Shown one piece after another: positions 1 to 9,104 of a DNA stretch of 64,000 nt. Made by a program: the position numbers and the translations under genes. Positions within the stretch are counted from its first letter, which is position 1. The number at the start of each line of letters is the position of its first letter. Source of the stretch: Bisbaumannia pacifica (GTDB lineage Bacteria > Pseudomonadota > Gammaproteobacteria > Pseudomonadales > Halomonadaceae). The notes beneath the pieces were generated by a model that worked only from the letters and a program-made list of their open reading frames with translations, did not search any database and had not been told where the DNA came from. The stretch covers positions 1 through 64,000 of the forward strand of contig NZ_BJUK01000020.1 in NCBI RefSeq assembly GCF_007989625.1, in the 5' to 3' direction.

Positions 1-2
1 GT

Positions 3-515
3 GCCGCGCCGGCCCCCGAGACGCTGAGCGGCGCGGCCCCGGACGCGGCCCCCGCCCCGGCTCAGGCCGACCCCCTGTCCCCGGGCAGCTTCGCGGCGAC
101 CCGCGAGGCGGCCAGTGGCGAGCGGGGGCAGGCGGCCCGGGATGCCGGCCCCGAGGCGAGCCTCGCCGGGGAGGAGGACGAGCTCGGCCAACTGGCCGCC
201 CGGGAGGCCGCCGAGGCGCGTTATATCGCCGCCTGGACCCGCCAGGTGGAGGCCTTCGGCAATCGCCATTACCGCCTGTCGCCGGTCCTGGAGGGGCAGC
301 TGCGGATTCGCGTGGTGGTGGGCCGCGAGGGTCAGTTGCGCCGGATAGAGGTGGTACAATCCTCGGGACACCCCGAGCTCGACCAGGCCGCCCTGACCAC
401 GGTGCGCGACGCCGGCCCCTACCCGCCCTTCGATGGCGAGATGGCCGGCCTCGACAGCCTCTCCATCACGCGCGTCTGGCGCTTCGGGAAAGGCAACGAC
501 TTCGGCGTGCCCTGA
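3..515 (+). CDS. tonB: TonB C-terminal domain protein (5' end outside window)
   Basis: The reading frame is open from the window edge, so the N-terminal membrane anchor is missing. The visible part begins with an Ala/Pro/Glu-rich linker of about 70 residues. A compact C-terminal domain follows, with the pattern YRLSPVLEGQLRIRVVVG, then a QSSGHPELDQAAL helix and a final WRF strand, as in TonB-family energy transducers. Such proteins link the inner-membrane ExbBD motor to TonB-dependent outer-membrane receptors. The linker composition fits a periplasm-spanning segment. It is followed 14 bp later by algH, an order common in Pseudomonas and Halomonas. The family call is solid; which receptors it serves cannot be told. 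Confidence 0.8.
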   Translation, partial: AAPAPETLSGAAPDAAPAPAQADPLSPGSFAATREAASGERGQAARDAGPEASLAGEEDELGQLAAREAAEARYIAAWTRQVEAFGNRHYRLSPVLEGQLRIRVVVGREGQLRRIEVVQSSGHPELDQAALTTVRDAGPYPPFDGEMAGLDSLSITRVWRFGKGNDFGVP

Positions 516-529
516 CGCCCGGGAGACCC

Positions 530-1087
530 ATGCAAAGCTTGAAGAATCATTTCCTGCTGGCCATGCCGCAGCTCGAGGATCCCAACTTCGCCGGCAGCCT
601 CAGCTACCTGTGCGACTACGACGACAACGGCACCATGGGGGTGATCGTCAACCGCCCCATGGAGATCACCCTGGACGCCCTCTTCGACCAGCTCGAGCTG
701 GGCGGTGACATGCCTCATCATGCCGAGGCGCCGGTCTACTTCGGCGGCCCGGTGCACAAGGATCGCGGCTTTATCCTGCATCGCGGCAGCAGTGCCGACT
801 GGGACTCCAGCATCCAGGTCACCGAGGACATCGCCCTGACCACCTCCCTGGACATGCTCAAGGCCCTGGCCGAGGGGCGTGGCCCCAGCCAGTTCCTGGT
901 CTGTCTGGGCTGCGCCGGCTGGGAAGCGGGCCAGCTGGAGGACGAGCTCAAGGAGAACAGCTGGCTCACCGTGGAGGGCAACGCCGATATCCTCTTCTCG
1001 GTGCCCCCGGAGCAGCGCCTGCAGGCCGCCGCCGGGGCCCTGGGCGTCGACCTGACCCTGATGAGCCGCGAGGCGGGGCACTCCTGA
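530..1087 (+). CDS. algH: YqgE/AlgH family protein
   Basis: 185 residues, the usual length for the UPF0301/AlgH family. The start [20 protein letters not shown] and the later [16 protein letters not shown] and YFGGPV segments are family hallmarks. The biochemical role is not firmly established; in Pseudomonas the name comes from effects on alginate gene expression. The stop overlaps the ruvX start by one base (TGATG), so the two are translationally coupled. The pairing algH-ruvX is widely conserved in gammaproteobacteria. Confidence in the family is high and in the function low. Confidence 0.95.
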   Translation: MQSLKNHFLLAMPQLEDPNFAGSLSYLCDYDDNGTMGVIVNRPMEITLDALFDQLELGGDMPHHAEAPVYFGGPVHKDRGFILHRGSSADWDSSIQVTEDIALTTSLDMLKALAEGRGPSQFLVCLGCAGWEAGQLEDELKENSWLTVEGNADILFSVPPEQRLQAAAGALGVDLTLMSREAGHS

Positions 1088-1545
1088 TGGCCGCGGCGGG
1101 CGAGCGACTGATCCTGGCCTTCGACTTCGGCACTCGGCGCATCGGCGTGGCGGTGGGCAACGAGTTGATCCACAGCGCCCGGGAGCTGGAACCGCTGCCG
1201 GCCCGGGACGGCATCCCCGACTGGGCCCAGGTGACGCGGCTGGTGGAGGAGTGGCGTCCCGACCTCTTCGTGGTCGGGCTGCCGATCAACATGGACGGCA
1301 GCGAGTCGGAGATGAGCACCCGCGCCCGCAAGTTCGGCAAGCGCCTCTATGGTCGCTACGGCAAGCCCTGCGAGCTGGTCGACGAGCGCGGCTCCACCCG
1401 CGAGGCCAAGGCCATCGCCCGGGAACAGGGCCACCGCGGCAACTACCGGGAAGACGGCATCGACGGCCTGGCCGCGGTGCTGATCCTCGAGGGCTGGTTC
1501 GCCGGCCGCGAGGGCCTGCCCGGCGGCCGCCACAGCCATACCTAA
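1087..1545 (+). CDS. ruvX: Putative Holliday junction resolvase RuvX/YqgF
   Basis: 152 residues. The N-terminal [15 protein letters not shown] strand carries the first catalytic aspartate of the RNase H-like fold. [10 protein letters not shown] and the [11 protein letters not shown] region (DER) supply further conserved acidic positions. The family is tied to Holliday junction processing and to nuclease maturation of 16S rRNA ends. It starts on the last base of algH (TGATG) and is followed 11 bp later by pyrR, so it probably lies in one transcription unit with the pyrimidine genes. Length and motifs are complete. Confidence 0.95.
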   Translation: MAAAGERLILAFDFGTRRIGVAVGNELIHSARELEPLPARDGIPDWAQVTRLVEEWRPDLFVVGLPINMDGSESEMSTRARKFGKRLYGRYGKPCELVDERGSTREAKAIAREQGHRGNYREDGIDGLAAVLILEGWFAGREGLPGGRHSHT

Positions 1546-1556
1546 AGGATTTCACG

Positions 1557-2066
1557 ATGACACTCCCCGAGATACCCGCCCTGCTCGACAGCCTCGAGGC
1601 GCGCCTCGAGCTGTGCCTCGACCGCCTGGCGGTGGACCGCGACCGGCTGGCCGTGGTGGGCATCCACACCGGCGGCGTCTGGGTCGCCGAGCAACTGCAT
1701 ATGCGCCTGGGCCTGCCCACGCCCCTGGGCACCCTGGATATCGGCTTCTGGCGCGACGACTTCGATCACCAGGGCCTGCCGGAGGGCATCCGCGCGAGCG
1801 ACTTGCCCTTCGCGGTGGAGGGTCGCGATATCCTGCTGGTGGACGACGTCATCATGTCCGGGCGCACCATCCGTGCCGCCCTCAACGAGCTCTTCGACTA
1901 CGGCCGGCCGCGCCGCGTGCTGCTGGCCAGCCTGCTCTCCCTGCCGGGCCGCGAGCTGCCCATCCAGCCCGACGCCTGCGGCGCCGAGCTGAGCCTGGCC
2001 CCGGGCCAGCGGGTCAAGCTCCAGGGCCCCGATCCCCTTACCCTGTCGCTGGTCGAGCGACGCTGA
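1557..2066 (+). CDS. pyrR: PyrR bifunctional regulator/uracil phosphoribosyltransferase
   Basis: 169 residues starting at the ATG after AAAGGATTTCACG. The PRPP-binding signature [18 protein letters not shown] lies near residues 98-115, and the protein has type I phosphoribosyltransferase length. PyrR proteins convert uracil plus PRPP to UMP, and in Gram-positives they also bind pyr mRNA. In gammaproteobacteria of this gene order it sits directly before pyrB, as here (16 bp gap). Whether it binds RNA here is unknown: no obvious anti-antiterminator loop is seen in the short pyrR-pyrB gap. Confidence 0.95.
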   Translation: MTLPEIPALLDSLEARLELCLDRLAVDRDRLAVVGIHTGGVWVAEQLHMRLGLPTPLGTLDIGFWRDDFDHQGLPEGIRASDLPFAVEGRDILLVDDVIMSGRTIRAALNELFDYGRPRRVLLASLLSLPGRELPIQPDACGAELSLAPGQRVKLQGPDPLTLSLVERR

Positions 2067-2082
2067 TCTTCCAGGAGGCTCC

Positions 2083-3099
2083 GTGATCGACCCCGCATCC
2101 CGCCCGGGCACCCCGGCCCAGGTCCAGCTCGGCGATGATGGCCGGCTGCGCCATTTCATCGATATCGAGGGCCTGCCCAAGGCGCTGCTCACCGAGATCC
2201 TCGACACCGCCGACAGCTTCCGTGGCGTCCAGGAGGCCCAGGTCAAGAAGGTGCCGCTGCTGCGCGGCAAGACGGTGGCCAACCTCTTCTTCGAGAACTC
2301 CACCCGCACCCGGGCGACCTTCGAGCTGGCCGCCAAGCGCCTCTCGGCGGACGTGCTCAACCTGGATATCAAGACTTCCTCCACCGCCAAGGGCGAGACC
2401 CTGCTGGACACCCTGCAGAACCTCGAGGCGATGCAGGCGGACGCCTTCGTGGTGCGCCACTCCGACTCCGGCGCCGCCCATTTCATCGCCAGCCAGGTGA
2501 CCCCCCGGGTGGCGATCATCAACGCCGGCGACGGGCGCCATGCCCACCCCACCCAGGCGATGCTCGACATGCTGACCATCCGCCGCCACAAGGGGGATTT
2601 TTCCCGCCTGCGGGTGGCCATCGTCGGCGATATCCTCCACTCCCGGGTGGCGCGGTCGCAGATCCTCGCCCTCAACACCCTGGGCGCCGCCGAGGTGCGG
2701 GTGGTGGCGCCGCGCACCCTGCTGCCGGTGGACGTCGAGGCCCTGGGCTGCCGGGTCTTCACCCGCCTGAGCGAGGGCCTGGCCGGCGCCGACGTGGTGA
2801 TCGCCCTGCGCCTGCAGAAGGAGCGCATGGATGGCGCCCTGTTGCCCTCTGAGAGCGAGTTCTACCGTCACTACGGCCTGACCCGGGACAGCCTGGCCTG
2901 GGCCCACCCGGAGGCCATCGTCATGCACCCGGGGCCGATCAACCGCGGCGTGGAGATCGAGTCCGCGGTGGCCGACGGCCCCCGCTCGGTGATCCTCGAC
3001 CAGGTCACCAACGGCATCGCCGTGCGCATGGCGGTGCTGTCGATGGCGGTCAGCGGGCAGACGCGGGAGCGGGAACAGCGGCGGCAGGAGACGCAGTGA
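2083..3099 (+). CDS. pyrB: Aspartate carbamoyltransferase catalytic subunit
   Basis: 338 residues with a GTG start eight bases after a strong CCAGGAGG ribosome site. Carbamoyl-phosphate contacts are visible in [15 protein letters not shown] (STRTR), the catalytic histidine region in [10 protein letters not shown], and the aspartate-domain loops in [10 protein letters not shown] and MHPGPINRG. It catalyses the first committed step of UMP synthesis. The N-terminal extension of about 20 residues before the carbamoyltransferase fold resembles the Pseudomonas-type class A enzyme, which assembles with an inactive dihydroorotase. That partner is encoded next door. Confidence 0.97.
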   Translation: MIDPASRPGTPAQVQLGDDGRLRHFIDIEGLPKALLTEILDTADSFRGVQEAQVKKVPLLRGKTVANLFFENSTRTRATFELAAKRLSADVLNLDIKTSSTAKGETLLDTLQNLEAMQADAFVVRHSDSGAAHFIASQVTPRVAIINAGDGRHAHPTQAMLDMLTIRRHKGDFSRLRVAIVGDILHSRVARSQILALNTLGAAEVRVVAPRTLLPVDVEALGCRVFTRLSEGLAGADVVIALRLQKERMDGALLPSESEFYRHYGLTRDSLAWAHPEAIVMHPGPINRGVEIESAVADGPRSVILDQVTNGIAVRMAVLSMAVSGQTREREQRRQETQ

Positions 3100-3175
3100 T
3101 GAGAGTTATGAAATGGCACCAGGGTGTCGTCATGGGTGGACGGGCCGGGGCGCAGCGGCGGCAGGAGGCGCAGGT

Positions 3176-4453
3176 ATGAAATTAACACTCAAGGGCGCCC
3201 GGGTGATCGACCCGGCCAGCGGCATCGATCGCGTCACCGACCTGCACCTGGCCGCCGGGCGTATCGTCGGCCTGGATGCTCACCCCGACTTCCACGCCGA
3301 GAAGGTGCTGGAGCTCTCCGGCAAGTGGCTGCTGCCGGGCCTGGTGGATATCGGCGCCCAGCTGCGCGAGCCCGGCCCCCGCTACAAGGGCAGCCTGGAG
3401 AGCGAGTCCGCCGCCGCCCTGGCCGGCGGCTACACCCGGGTGGCGGTGCGTCCCGACACCAGCCCGGTGCTCGACAGCGCCTCCCAGGTACGCACCCTGC
3501 ACGACCGCGCCCAGGAGGTGAACGGCGTGCGGGTGGTGCCCCTGGGGGCCCTGACCCAGGGCCTGGAGGGACGGCTGCTGGCCAATATGGCCGGCCTCCA
3601 GGGCGCCGGCTGCGTGGCCCTGACCAACCTGCGCCGGCCCCTGGCCGATGCCCGGGTGCTGCGCCGTTGCCTGGAGTACGCCGCCACCCACGATATCCCG
3701 GTGCACTTCCAGGCCCAGGAGGCGGCCCTGGCCGCCGGCGGCTGCGCCCATGAGGGCGCCCTGGCCTCGCGGCTCGGCCTGCCCGGCATTCCCGAGAGCG
3801 CCGAGACCACCGCCCTGGCCCAGTGGCTGCTGCTGATCGAGCAGACCGGGGTGCGCGCCCATGTGGCCCACCTCTCCACCGCCCGGGGCCTGGAGATGGT
3901 CGCCGAGGCCAAGGCCCGCGGCCTGCCGGTGACCTGCGACGTGACCATGGCCCAGCTGCACTGGACCGACGCCACCCTGGCCGGCTTCGACGCCAACTTC
4001 CACCTGGAGCCGCCGCTGCGCCGCGAGGCGGATCGCCAGGCCCTGTGTCAGGGCGTGGCCGATGGCCGCATCGATGCCATCGTCAGCGGCCACCTGCCCC
4101 ACGAGCAGGCCGCCAAGCTGGCCCCCTTCGCCGCCTCCGAGCCCGGCATGAGCAGCCTGGAGACGGTCTGGGCCCTGGGCCAGGCGCTGGTGGACGAGGG
4201 CGTGCTCGACCCCCTGACCCTGGCGGCGCGGCTCTCCCTGGGCCCGGCCCGGGTGCTCGGCCAAGGCGGCGGCGGCCTGGCCGCCGGCGAGGCCGCCGAC
4301 CTGGCGGTCTTCGACCCCGAGGCCGAGTGGACGCCGAGCGGCGATACCCTGCGCTCCGCGGGTCTCAACACCCCGCTGCTGGGTCGGCCCCTCAAGGGCC
4401 GCGCCCTGCTCACCCTGGTGGAGGGCGATATTCGCCATAGCGGCTTCCTGTGA
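3176..4453 (+). CDS. pyrX: Inactive dihydroorotase-like subunit (PyrC', class A ATCase partner)
   Basis: 425 residues from the ATG that follows GGAGGCGCAGGT; an earlier in-frame start would have no ribosome site. The amidohydrolase barrel is intact, but the zinc signature HxHLREPG reads [10 protein letters not shown], so both metal histidines are absent. The usual catalytic DHxPH loop reads SGHLPHE, so the aspartate is also gone. Pseudomonas pyrC' products of this type are catalytically dead and scaffold PyrB into a dodecamer. It follows pyrB by 76 bp in the same direction. A catalytically active dihydroorotase must lie elsewhere in the genome. Function follows from family knowledge; the missing residues are seen directly. 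Confidence 0.92.
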   Translation: MKLTLKGARVIDPASGIDRVTDLHLAAGRIVGLDAHPDFHAEKVLELSGKWLLPGLVDIGAQLREPGPRYKGSLESESAAALAGGYTRVAVRPDTSPVLDSASQVRTLHDRAQEVNGVRVVPLGALTQGLEGRLLANMAGLQGAGCVALTNLRRPLADARVLRRCLEYAATHDIPVHFQAQEAALAAGGCAHEGALASRLGLPGIPESAETTALAQWLLLIEQTGVRAHVAHLSTARGLEMVAEAKARGLPVTCDVTMAQLHWTDATLAGFDANFHLEPPLRREADRQALCQGVADGRIDAIVSGHLPHEQAAKLAPFAASEPGMSSLETVWALGQALVDEGVLDPLTLAARLSLGPARVLGQGGGGLAAGEAADLAVFDPEAEWTPSGDTLRSAGLNTPLLGRPLKGRALLTLVEGDIRHSGFL

Positions 4454-4476
4454 TCGACGTGACACCGTGAAAAACA

Positions 4477-4514
4477 CCACGAGAGGAGGCCATCATGGCC
4501 TCCCCTCGTGGTTT
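4477..4514. terminator. Bidirectional hairpin between convergent genes
   Basis: A 15-bp stem (CCACGAGAGGAGGCC with one mismatch in its partner), 5-base loop ATCAT, then TTT on the + side and an AAAAACA tract on the other. It lies between the end of the dihydroorotase-like gene and the end of the APC permease, so it can serve both. Confidence 0.8.
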
Positions 4515-4531
4515 CTGCGTTGCCGCTTGGT

Positions 4532-5851
4532 TCAGGTCTCCAGGCGCAGCTCCGGGGTGGGTTGGCGGAAGCCGCGGGTCAGCCAGGCGAGCCAGCTCAG
4601 GCCGCAGGCCAGCCACAGGCCGCCGAGCGTGATGGCGGTGCCGTCGAGACTGAACATCAGCCAGAGGATGGCGCCCAGCCCGACCAGTGGGCAGAGCAGG
4701 AACCAGAAGGCGTCCAGGCCATGGCGGCGGTGGTCCTTCAGGTAGTACTGGAAGATCACCGCCAGGTTGACCAGGGCGAAGGCGGTGAAGGCGCCGAAGT
4801 TGATAAAGGAGGCCGCCGAGAGCACGTCCAAGGTCAGCGCCAGCAGGGCCACGGCACCGCTCAGGCAGAGGCCGCCCACCGGGGTGTTGAAACGCCCCAG
4901 GCGGCCCAGCAGGCGGCGCGGCAGGACGCCGTCGCGGCCCATGGCGTAGAGCAGCCGGCCGCCGCTGGCCTGGGCGGCGATGCCGGAGGCGAACTGTCCC
5001 ACCACCAGGCCGATCAGGAACAGCGAGACGAAGATGTCGCCGCCGATATTGCGGGCGATCTCGTAGGCGGCGGCGTCCGGATTGGCGAAGTCGGAACCCG
5101 GGGCGGCCAGCTGCACGAAGTAGGAGACGACGACGAAGATCAGGCCGCCACACAGGGTGATCAGCAGCACCGCCCGGGGCAGGGTGCGCTGAGGGTCCTT
5201 GGTCTCCTCGGTGAGGGTGGTGACGGCATCGAAGCCGAGGAAGGAGTAGCAGGCCACGGCGGCGCCGGCCATCAGCAGCGGCAGCGAGGCGGACTCGGCG
5301 CCGAGGAAAGGCGTCAGGCTCCAGAAGGGCTGGCTGGGGTCGCCGAGCACATAGTGCATGCACAGCCCCACGAAGGCGACCAGCACCAGTAGCTGGATCA
5401 GCATCATCACCCCATTCACGGCGCTGGCCAGCCTGAGGCCGAGGATATTGATCGCGGTGGTCACGCCGATAAAGGCCAGCAGCCAGAGTGCCGTCGGCAC
5501 CGCGGGGAAGGCCGAATGCAGGTAGGCGGCGCCGATCAGCCAGATCACCATGGGCAGGAAGAGGTAGTCGAGCAGGATCACCCAGCCGGCGATAAAGCCC
5601 AGTCGGTCGTCGATGGCGTGGCGCACATAGGCGTAGGCCGAGCCCGCCACCGGGTAGGCGCTGGCCATGCGGCCATAGCTATGGGCGGTGAACAGCATGG
5701 CCACCAGGGCGGCGATATAGGCCCCCGAGACGGCGCCCTCGGTCAGGGTGGCCAGGACCCCGAAGGTGCCCAGTACGATGATCGGGGTCATGTAGGCCAG
5801 GCCGAACAACACGACCTGGCCGAGGGAGAGGGTGGGTTTCATCTGAGGCAT
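4532..5851 (-). CDS. APC-superfamily amino acid/amine permease
   Basis: 439 residues, about 12 hydrophobic segments. The N-terminus LGQVVLFGLAYMTPIIVLGTFG is the helix-1 region of the APC family, and MASAYPVAGSAYAYVR, GWVILLDY and FLGFDAVTTLTEETKDPQR are typical consensus stretches. Best resemblance by eye is to the PuuP putrescine importer branch, but the substrate cannot be fixed. Start chosen at the ATG nine bases after CAGGAG. It is 48 bp downstream of a nitrilase-family hydrolase on the same strand, so the pair may import and hydrolyse an amide or amine. Confidence 0.85.
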   Translation of the reverse strand: MPQMKPTLSLGQVVLFGLAYMTPIIVLGTFGVLATLTEGAVSGAYIAALVAMLFTAHSYGRMASAYPVAGSAYAYVRHAIDDRLGFIAGWVILLDYLFLPMVIWLIGAAYLHSAFPAVPTALWLLAFIGVTTAINILGLRLASAVNGVMMLIQLLVLVAFVGLCMHYVLGDPSQPFWSLTPFLGAESASLPLLMAGAAVACYSFLGFDAVTTLTEETKDPQRTLPRAVLLITLCGGLIFVVVSYFVQLAAPGSDFANPDAAAYEIARNIGGDIFVSLFLIGLVVGQFASGIAAQASGGRLLYAMGRDGVLPRRLLGRLGRFNTPVGGLCLSGAVALLALTLDVLSAASFINFGAFTAFALVNLAVIFQYYLKDHRRHGLDAFWFLLCPLVGLGAILWLMFSLDGTAITLGGLWLACGLSWLAWLTRGFRQPTPELRLET

Positions 5852-5899
5852 GAGTGTCGTCTCCTGCTTGTGGTTGTTGTGATGCTGGGGAGGGGCGGA

Positions 5900-6712
5900 T
5901 TAGGGGAGGCGCCAGACGCGGCCCAGCGCGGTCTCCTCCGCGTGGCCGGCCAGTGGGAGGCGCCGGTCGCGCAGGTAGTGGTAGTCGCGGCGTGCCGCGG
6001 TCAGCTCGGTCTCGTCCAGGGTCAGGCGGGTCACGCCCTCGGCGCGGCCGGCGCGGAAGCGCACCTCGCCGCAGGGTGCCACCAGGGCGCTCTCGCCGGC
6101 GAAGCGCAGCCCTGCCCCCTCGCCGACCCGGTTGGTCATGGCCAGGAAACACTGGTTCTCCTGGGCGCGGGCCTGGGCGGCGCGGGCATGCACGGGACCG
6201 TAGGGGTCCATGTTGCCGTTGGTGACCACCAGCAGGTCGGTGCCCATCTGTGCCAGGGCCCGGGCCGGCTCGGGGAACTCCAGGTCGTAGCAGATCAGCA
6301 GGCCCAGGCGGCGGCCGCGCCATTCGGCGCAGCTCAGGTCGTCGCCTGGTGTCACCAGGTCGCGCTCGTCCGGCCATAGGTGGGTCTTGCGGTAACGCAG
6401 GGTCAGGCCCCGCTCGGGGGTGATCAGCACGGTGGTGTTGAAGACCCGTTCACCGTCGCGTTCGAGCAGGCCGATGGCCAGGGCGGTGTCCCGCTCGCGA
6501 CTGGCGTCGATCAGGGCGCCCAGCTCCGGTCCGTCCAGGGTCAGGGCGCGATCCGTGACATGACCGGGCTCGGCGAAGCCGGTCAGGTGGGTCTCCGGGA
6601 AGATCATCAGGGAGCCCGGGGCACCGTGCCGCTGCAGGCACTCCAGGGCCCGGGAGAGGTTATGGTCGATATCGCCTTCGCGGCCGGCCAGTTGTGCCAG
6701 GGTTATCTGCAT
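5900..6712 (-). CDS. Carbon-nitrogen hydrolase (nitrilase superfamily)
   Basis: 270 residues. The catalytic triad of the nitrilase superfamily is present: Glu in IFPETHLTGF (about residue 41), Lys in LRYRKTHLWPDE (about 109) and Cys in LLICYDLEFPE (about 141). This is the size and motif layout of aliphatic amidases or N-carbamoyl hydrolases acting on small amides. First gene of a two-gene unit with the APC permease and divergent from a LuxR-type regulator, which suggests inducible use of one imported nitrogen compound. The precise substrate is unknown. Confidence 0.87.
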   Translation of the reverse strand: MQITLAQLAGREGDIDHNLSRALECLQRHGAPGSLMIFPETHLTGFAEPGHVTDRALTLDGPELGALIDASRERDTALAIGLLERDGERVFNTTVLITPERGLTLRYRKTHLWPDERDLVTPGDDLSCAEWRGRRLGLLICYDLEFPEPARALAQMGTDLLVVTNGNMDPYGPVHARAAQARAQENQCFLAMTNRVGEGAGLRFAGESALVAPCGEVRFRAGRAEGVTRLTLDETELTAARRDYHYLRDRRLPLAGHAEETALGRVWRLP

Positions 6713-6732
6713 GGAAGACTCCGAGTCGTGTT

Positions 6733-6763
6733 GTTATCCGTTGCCTATCAGTATCCGGATAAC
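6733..6763. promoter_or_regulatory. Inverted repeat between nitrilase and luxR genes
   Basis: Perfect 8-bp arms GTTATCCG and CGGATAAC, separated by 15 bases, sit in the 127-bp divergent intergenic space. A two-fold symmetric site there suits a dimeric LuxR-type regulator; the link to the adjacent regulator is an inference. Confidence 0.5.
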
Positions 6764-6839
6764 CGCGACTCCGCCTATCCCCTGAGTGGGGTACCCCCCC
6801 AGGGGCAGGAGAATCCATGAGGCCGACGGGAGACGAACG

Positions 6840-7661
6840 ATGTCCGAGCAGGATCACCACGAGAGACGGCCCCCGCGGCAGACGGCGCTGGCGGCCCTAG
6901 GCTGGCATCGTGCCTTCGCCGGCCTGGTGGAAGCGCTGGATCGGGAGGCGTTCTGGCTCGCCGTGGTGCGCTTGTTGGAGCGGCACCTCGACTTCAATAC
7001 CTGGGTGGCGCTGGTGTTCTTCGATCACCGACCGCCGCGTATCCTCGCCGAGAGCGACGAGGACGACGGTGCCGACGAGACCCTCTTCCAGGACTATCAG
7101 CGCGGCCTCTATCTGCTCGACCCCTTCTATATCGACGCCAAGGGGCGTGGGCGCTCCGGGCTTTATACCTTGGCGGACGTGGCGCCCCAGGGGTTCACCC
7201 GCACCGAGTACTACCAGCGTTACTTCCGCCGCAATATCGTCGCCGATGAGGTTCAGTTCAACTGCGTGCTGGACGACGAGCGTACCCTCTGTCTCTCCCT
7301 GGGCTCGGTGGCACCCTTCGATCACGATGCCCTCGGTCTGCTCGCCCTGGTGCAGCCTTGGCTGCTGGCGCTGATGCGCCAGCGCAGCCATTTCGAGGCC
7401 CTCGAGGAGGACCAGCCGGGGCCCCATCCCTGGCACCCTCGCCAGGGCGCTACCCTGGCCCAGGATGCCCAGCGCGCCCTGACCGAGCGTGAACGGGAGG
7501 TGAGTCAGCTGATGCTGGCGGGCTGTACCACCAAGGAGATCGCCCGGCACCTGGCGATCTCCGTGGAGACGGTGCGCGCCCACAAGAAGCATCTCTACGC
7601 CAAACTCGGCATCAACTCCCAGTCGGAGCTGTTCGCGCTCTTCTGGCAGGACCGCCGCTGA
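6840..7661 (+). CDS. LuxR-family transcriptional regulator
   Basis: 273 residues from the ATG preceded by GGGAGACGAACG; an in-frame GTG 54 bp upstream has no better site. The C-terminal 60 residues form a GerE/LuxR helix-turn-helix: ALTEREREVSQLMLAG, TTKEIARHLAISVETV, RAHKKHLYAKLG. The N-terminal 190 residues are not an obvious receiver or autoinducer domain and may bind a small ligand. Architecture matches the other LuxR protein at 15897-16661, which also sits divergent to a catabolic gene. It probably controls the nitrilase/permease pair. Confidence 0.88.
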   Translation: MSEQDHHERRPPRQTALAALGWHRAFAGLVEALDREAFWLAVVRLLERHLDFNTWVALVFFDHRPPRILAESDEDDGADETLFQDYQRGLYLLDPFYIDAKGRGRSGLYTLADVAPQGFTRTEYYQRYFRRNIVADEVQFNCVLDDERTLCLSLGSVAPFDHDALGLLALVQPWLLALMRQRSHFEALEEDQPGPHPWHPRQGATLAQDAQRALTEREREVSQLMLAGCTTKEIARHLAISVETVRAHKKHLYAKLGINSQSELFALFWQDRR

Positions 7662-7676
7662 CTAGCTTCGGTGAAC

Positions 7677-8984
7677 CTAGAAGGCGTAGCGGTAGGTCAG
7701 GTAGAGGCGGTTGGCCTCGTGGGTGATCAGGCCGGCGGGGCCGAAGGTGGGGGCCTTGCCGTCGACGGCGGCGGGCTCGCCGTCGGTGTCGTGGTTGACG
7801 TAGAGCCAGGCCAGGCTCAGGCCGTCCAGGGCGCCGGCGAAGCGGTACTGCAGCACGCTCTGCCACTCTCGGCGGGAGAAGTCGCTGAAGCCGGTGGCCT
7901 CGTCGGAGACGGCGTAGTGGCCGTCCCAGCGTAGCCCGGGCAGGCCCAGGTCGGCGAAGCCGAGGCCGGTGGAGACCTTCCACATCGCCTCGCCCTCCAG
8001 GCCGAAGCGGTAGAAGTTATTGGCGGCGCTGTCCCAGTGGCCGTGGTCATCGGCGAACAGCAGGCGGTCGTAGTTGCCTCCCCAGACCCGGGTATGGGCC
8101 AGCCCCAGGTACTTGTCGCGATGGGTCAGGCGCAGGCCGAACTCGTTGTAGCGGGCGTCATGGCCGTCGGCGGCGGGGTAGAGGCCGGGGATGCCCTGGG
8201 TCTCGAAGTGCTCGCCGGCATCGTCCTGGCGGCCGTGGGCCACCTGGCTGTGGAGTGTCAGGTCCTCGCCCAGTCGAGCCTGGTGGCTCAGGCGGACCAG
8301 ACCCTGGCGAAGGTAGTCGTCGCTCTCCAGGTACTCGGCCTCCAGGCGCAGGTCGGCGGGCAGGGCATAATCGACGCCGGCCAGGTTGACCGCGTCGATC
8401 TCGCGGCCGTCGAAGGTGCTCAGCCGATCTCCCCAGCCGGAATCGTCGCGGCGGCTAAAGCGCTCGATTCGCGACAGGTAAAGCTCGAGATCTCCCACTT
8501 CATAGGTCAGGTCGTAGCCGAGGGAAGCGGCGGGAAGGATGCGATTGGTGTTGTCGGCATAGAGGCGGTGGCGGCGGGTCTGCTTGCCGGCCCCCAGGCG
8601 CAGTCGGTGGTGGTCGTTACCGAACTCGGCGCGCAGGTAGGCGCGGGTCACCTTGGCGATGCCATGGGGATCCTGTACCGAGTCGCCGGGTCGCAGGTTG
8701 GTGATATTGTCGGCACCGCTGCCCACGGAGAGGGCGTCGGCGGCGCCCAGGCCCAGCTCGACGCCGAAGGTGTCGTGGATCTCGCCGGAGTCCAACTCCA
8801 GCAGCAGGCCATGCACCCATTCGTCCCGGGTGGGGCCGACGCCGTCCCGGGGATTCTCGTCCCAGTAGTAGTTGCGGTACTGGAGGCTGGCGCTGGCCTC
8901 GTCCGGTGATGGCGAGGCCTGGGCGCTGAGCGCCAGGGTCGGGACGAGGCAGAGGGCGAGTCGGGAAGTGAGTCGAGTCGTCAT
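7677..8984 (-). CDS. OprD-family outer-membrane porin
   Basis: About 435 residues. A signal peptide (LALCLVPTLALSAQA) is followed by SLQYRNYYWDENPRD, the typical OprD first strand. Repeated amphipathic strands follow, and the protein ends in YRYAF with the C-terminal phenylalanine that directs outer-membrane assembly. OprD-type channels admit amino acids, carboxylates and similar small solutes. It follows the amidase by 120 bp on the same strand and is probably the last gene of the malonate-type operon. Start uncertain: an ATG 12 bp upstream is also possible. Confidence 0.85.
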   Translation of the reverse strand: MTTRLTSRLALCLVPTLALSAQASPSPDEASASLQYRNYYWDENPRDGVGPTRDEWVHGLLLELDSGEIHDTFGVELGLGAADALSVGSGADNITNLRPGDSVQDPHGIAKVTRAYLRAEFGNDHHRLRLGAGKQTRRHRLYADNTNRILPAASLGYDLTYEVGDLELYLSRIERFSRRDDSGWGDRLSTFDGREIDAVNLAGVDYALPADLRLEAEYLESDDYLRQGLVRLSHQARLGEDLTLHSQVAHGRQDDAGEHFETQGIPGLYPAADGHDARYNEFGLRLTHRDKYLGLAHTRVWGGNYDRLLFADDHGHWDSAANNFYRFGLEGEAMWKVSTGLGFADLGLPGLRWDGHYAVSDEATGFSDFSRREWQSVLQYRFAGALDGLSLAWLYVNHDTDGEPAAVDGKAPTFGPAGLITHEANRLYLTYRYAF

Positions 8985-9104
8985 GGGGCTTCTCATTGTT
9001 ATGGCTCTTGCTATGGCCGGGGTTGAACGCCCGGGTCGCGGGCGCAGGGCGTCGTCCCGCGCCTTCGGGAAGGCGCGGGCAAGGAGCATGCGGGCTGGGT
9101 CGGG

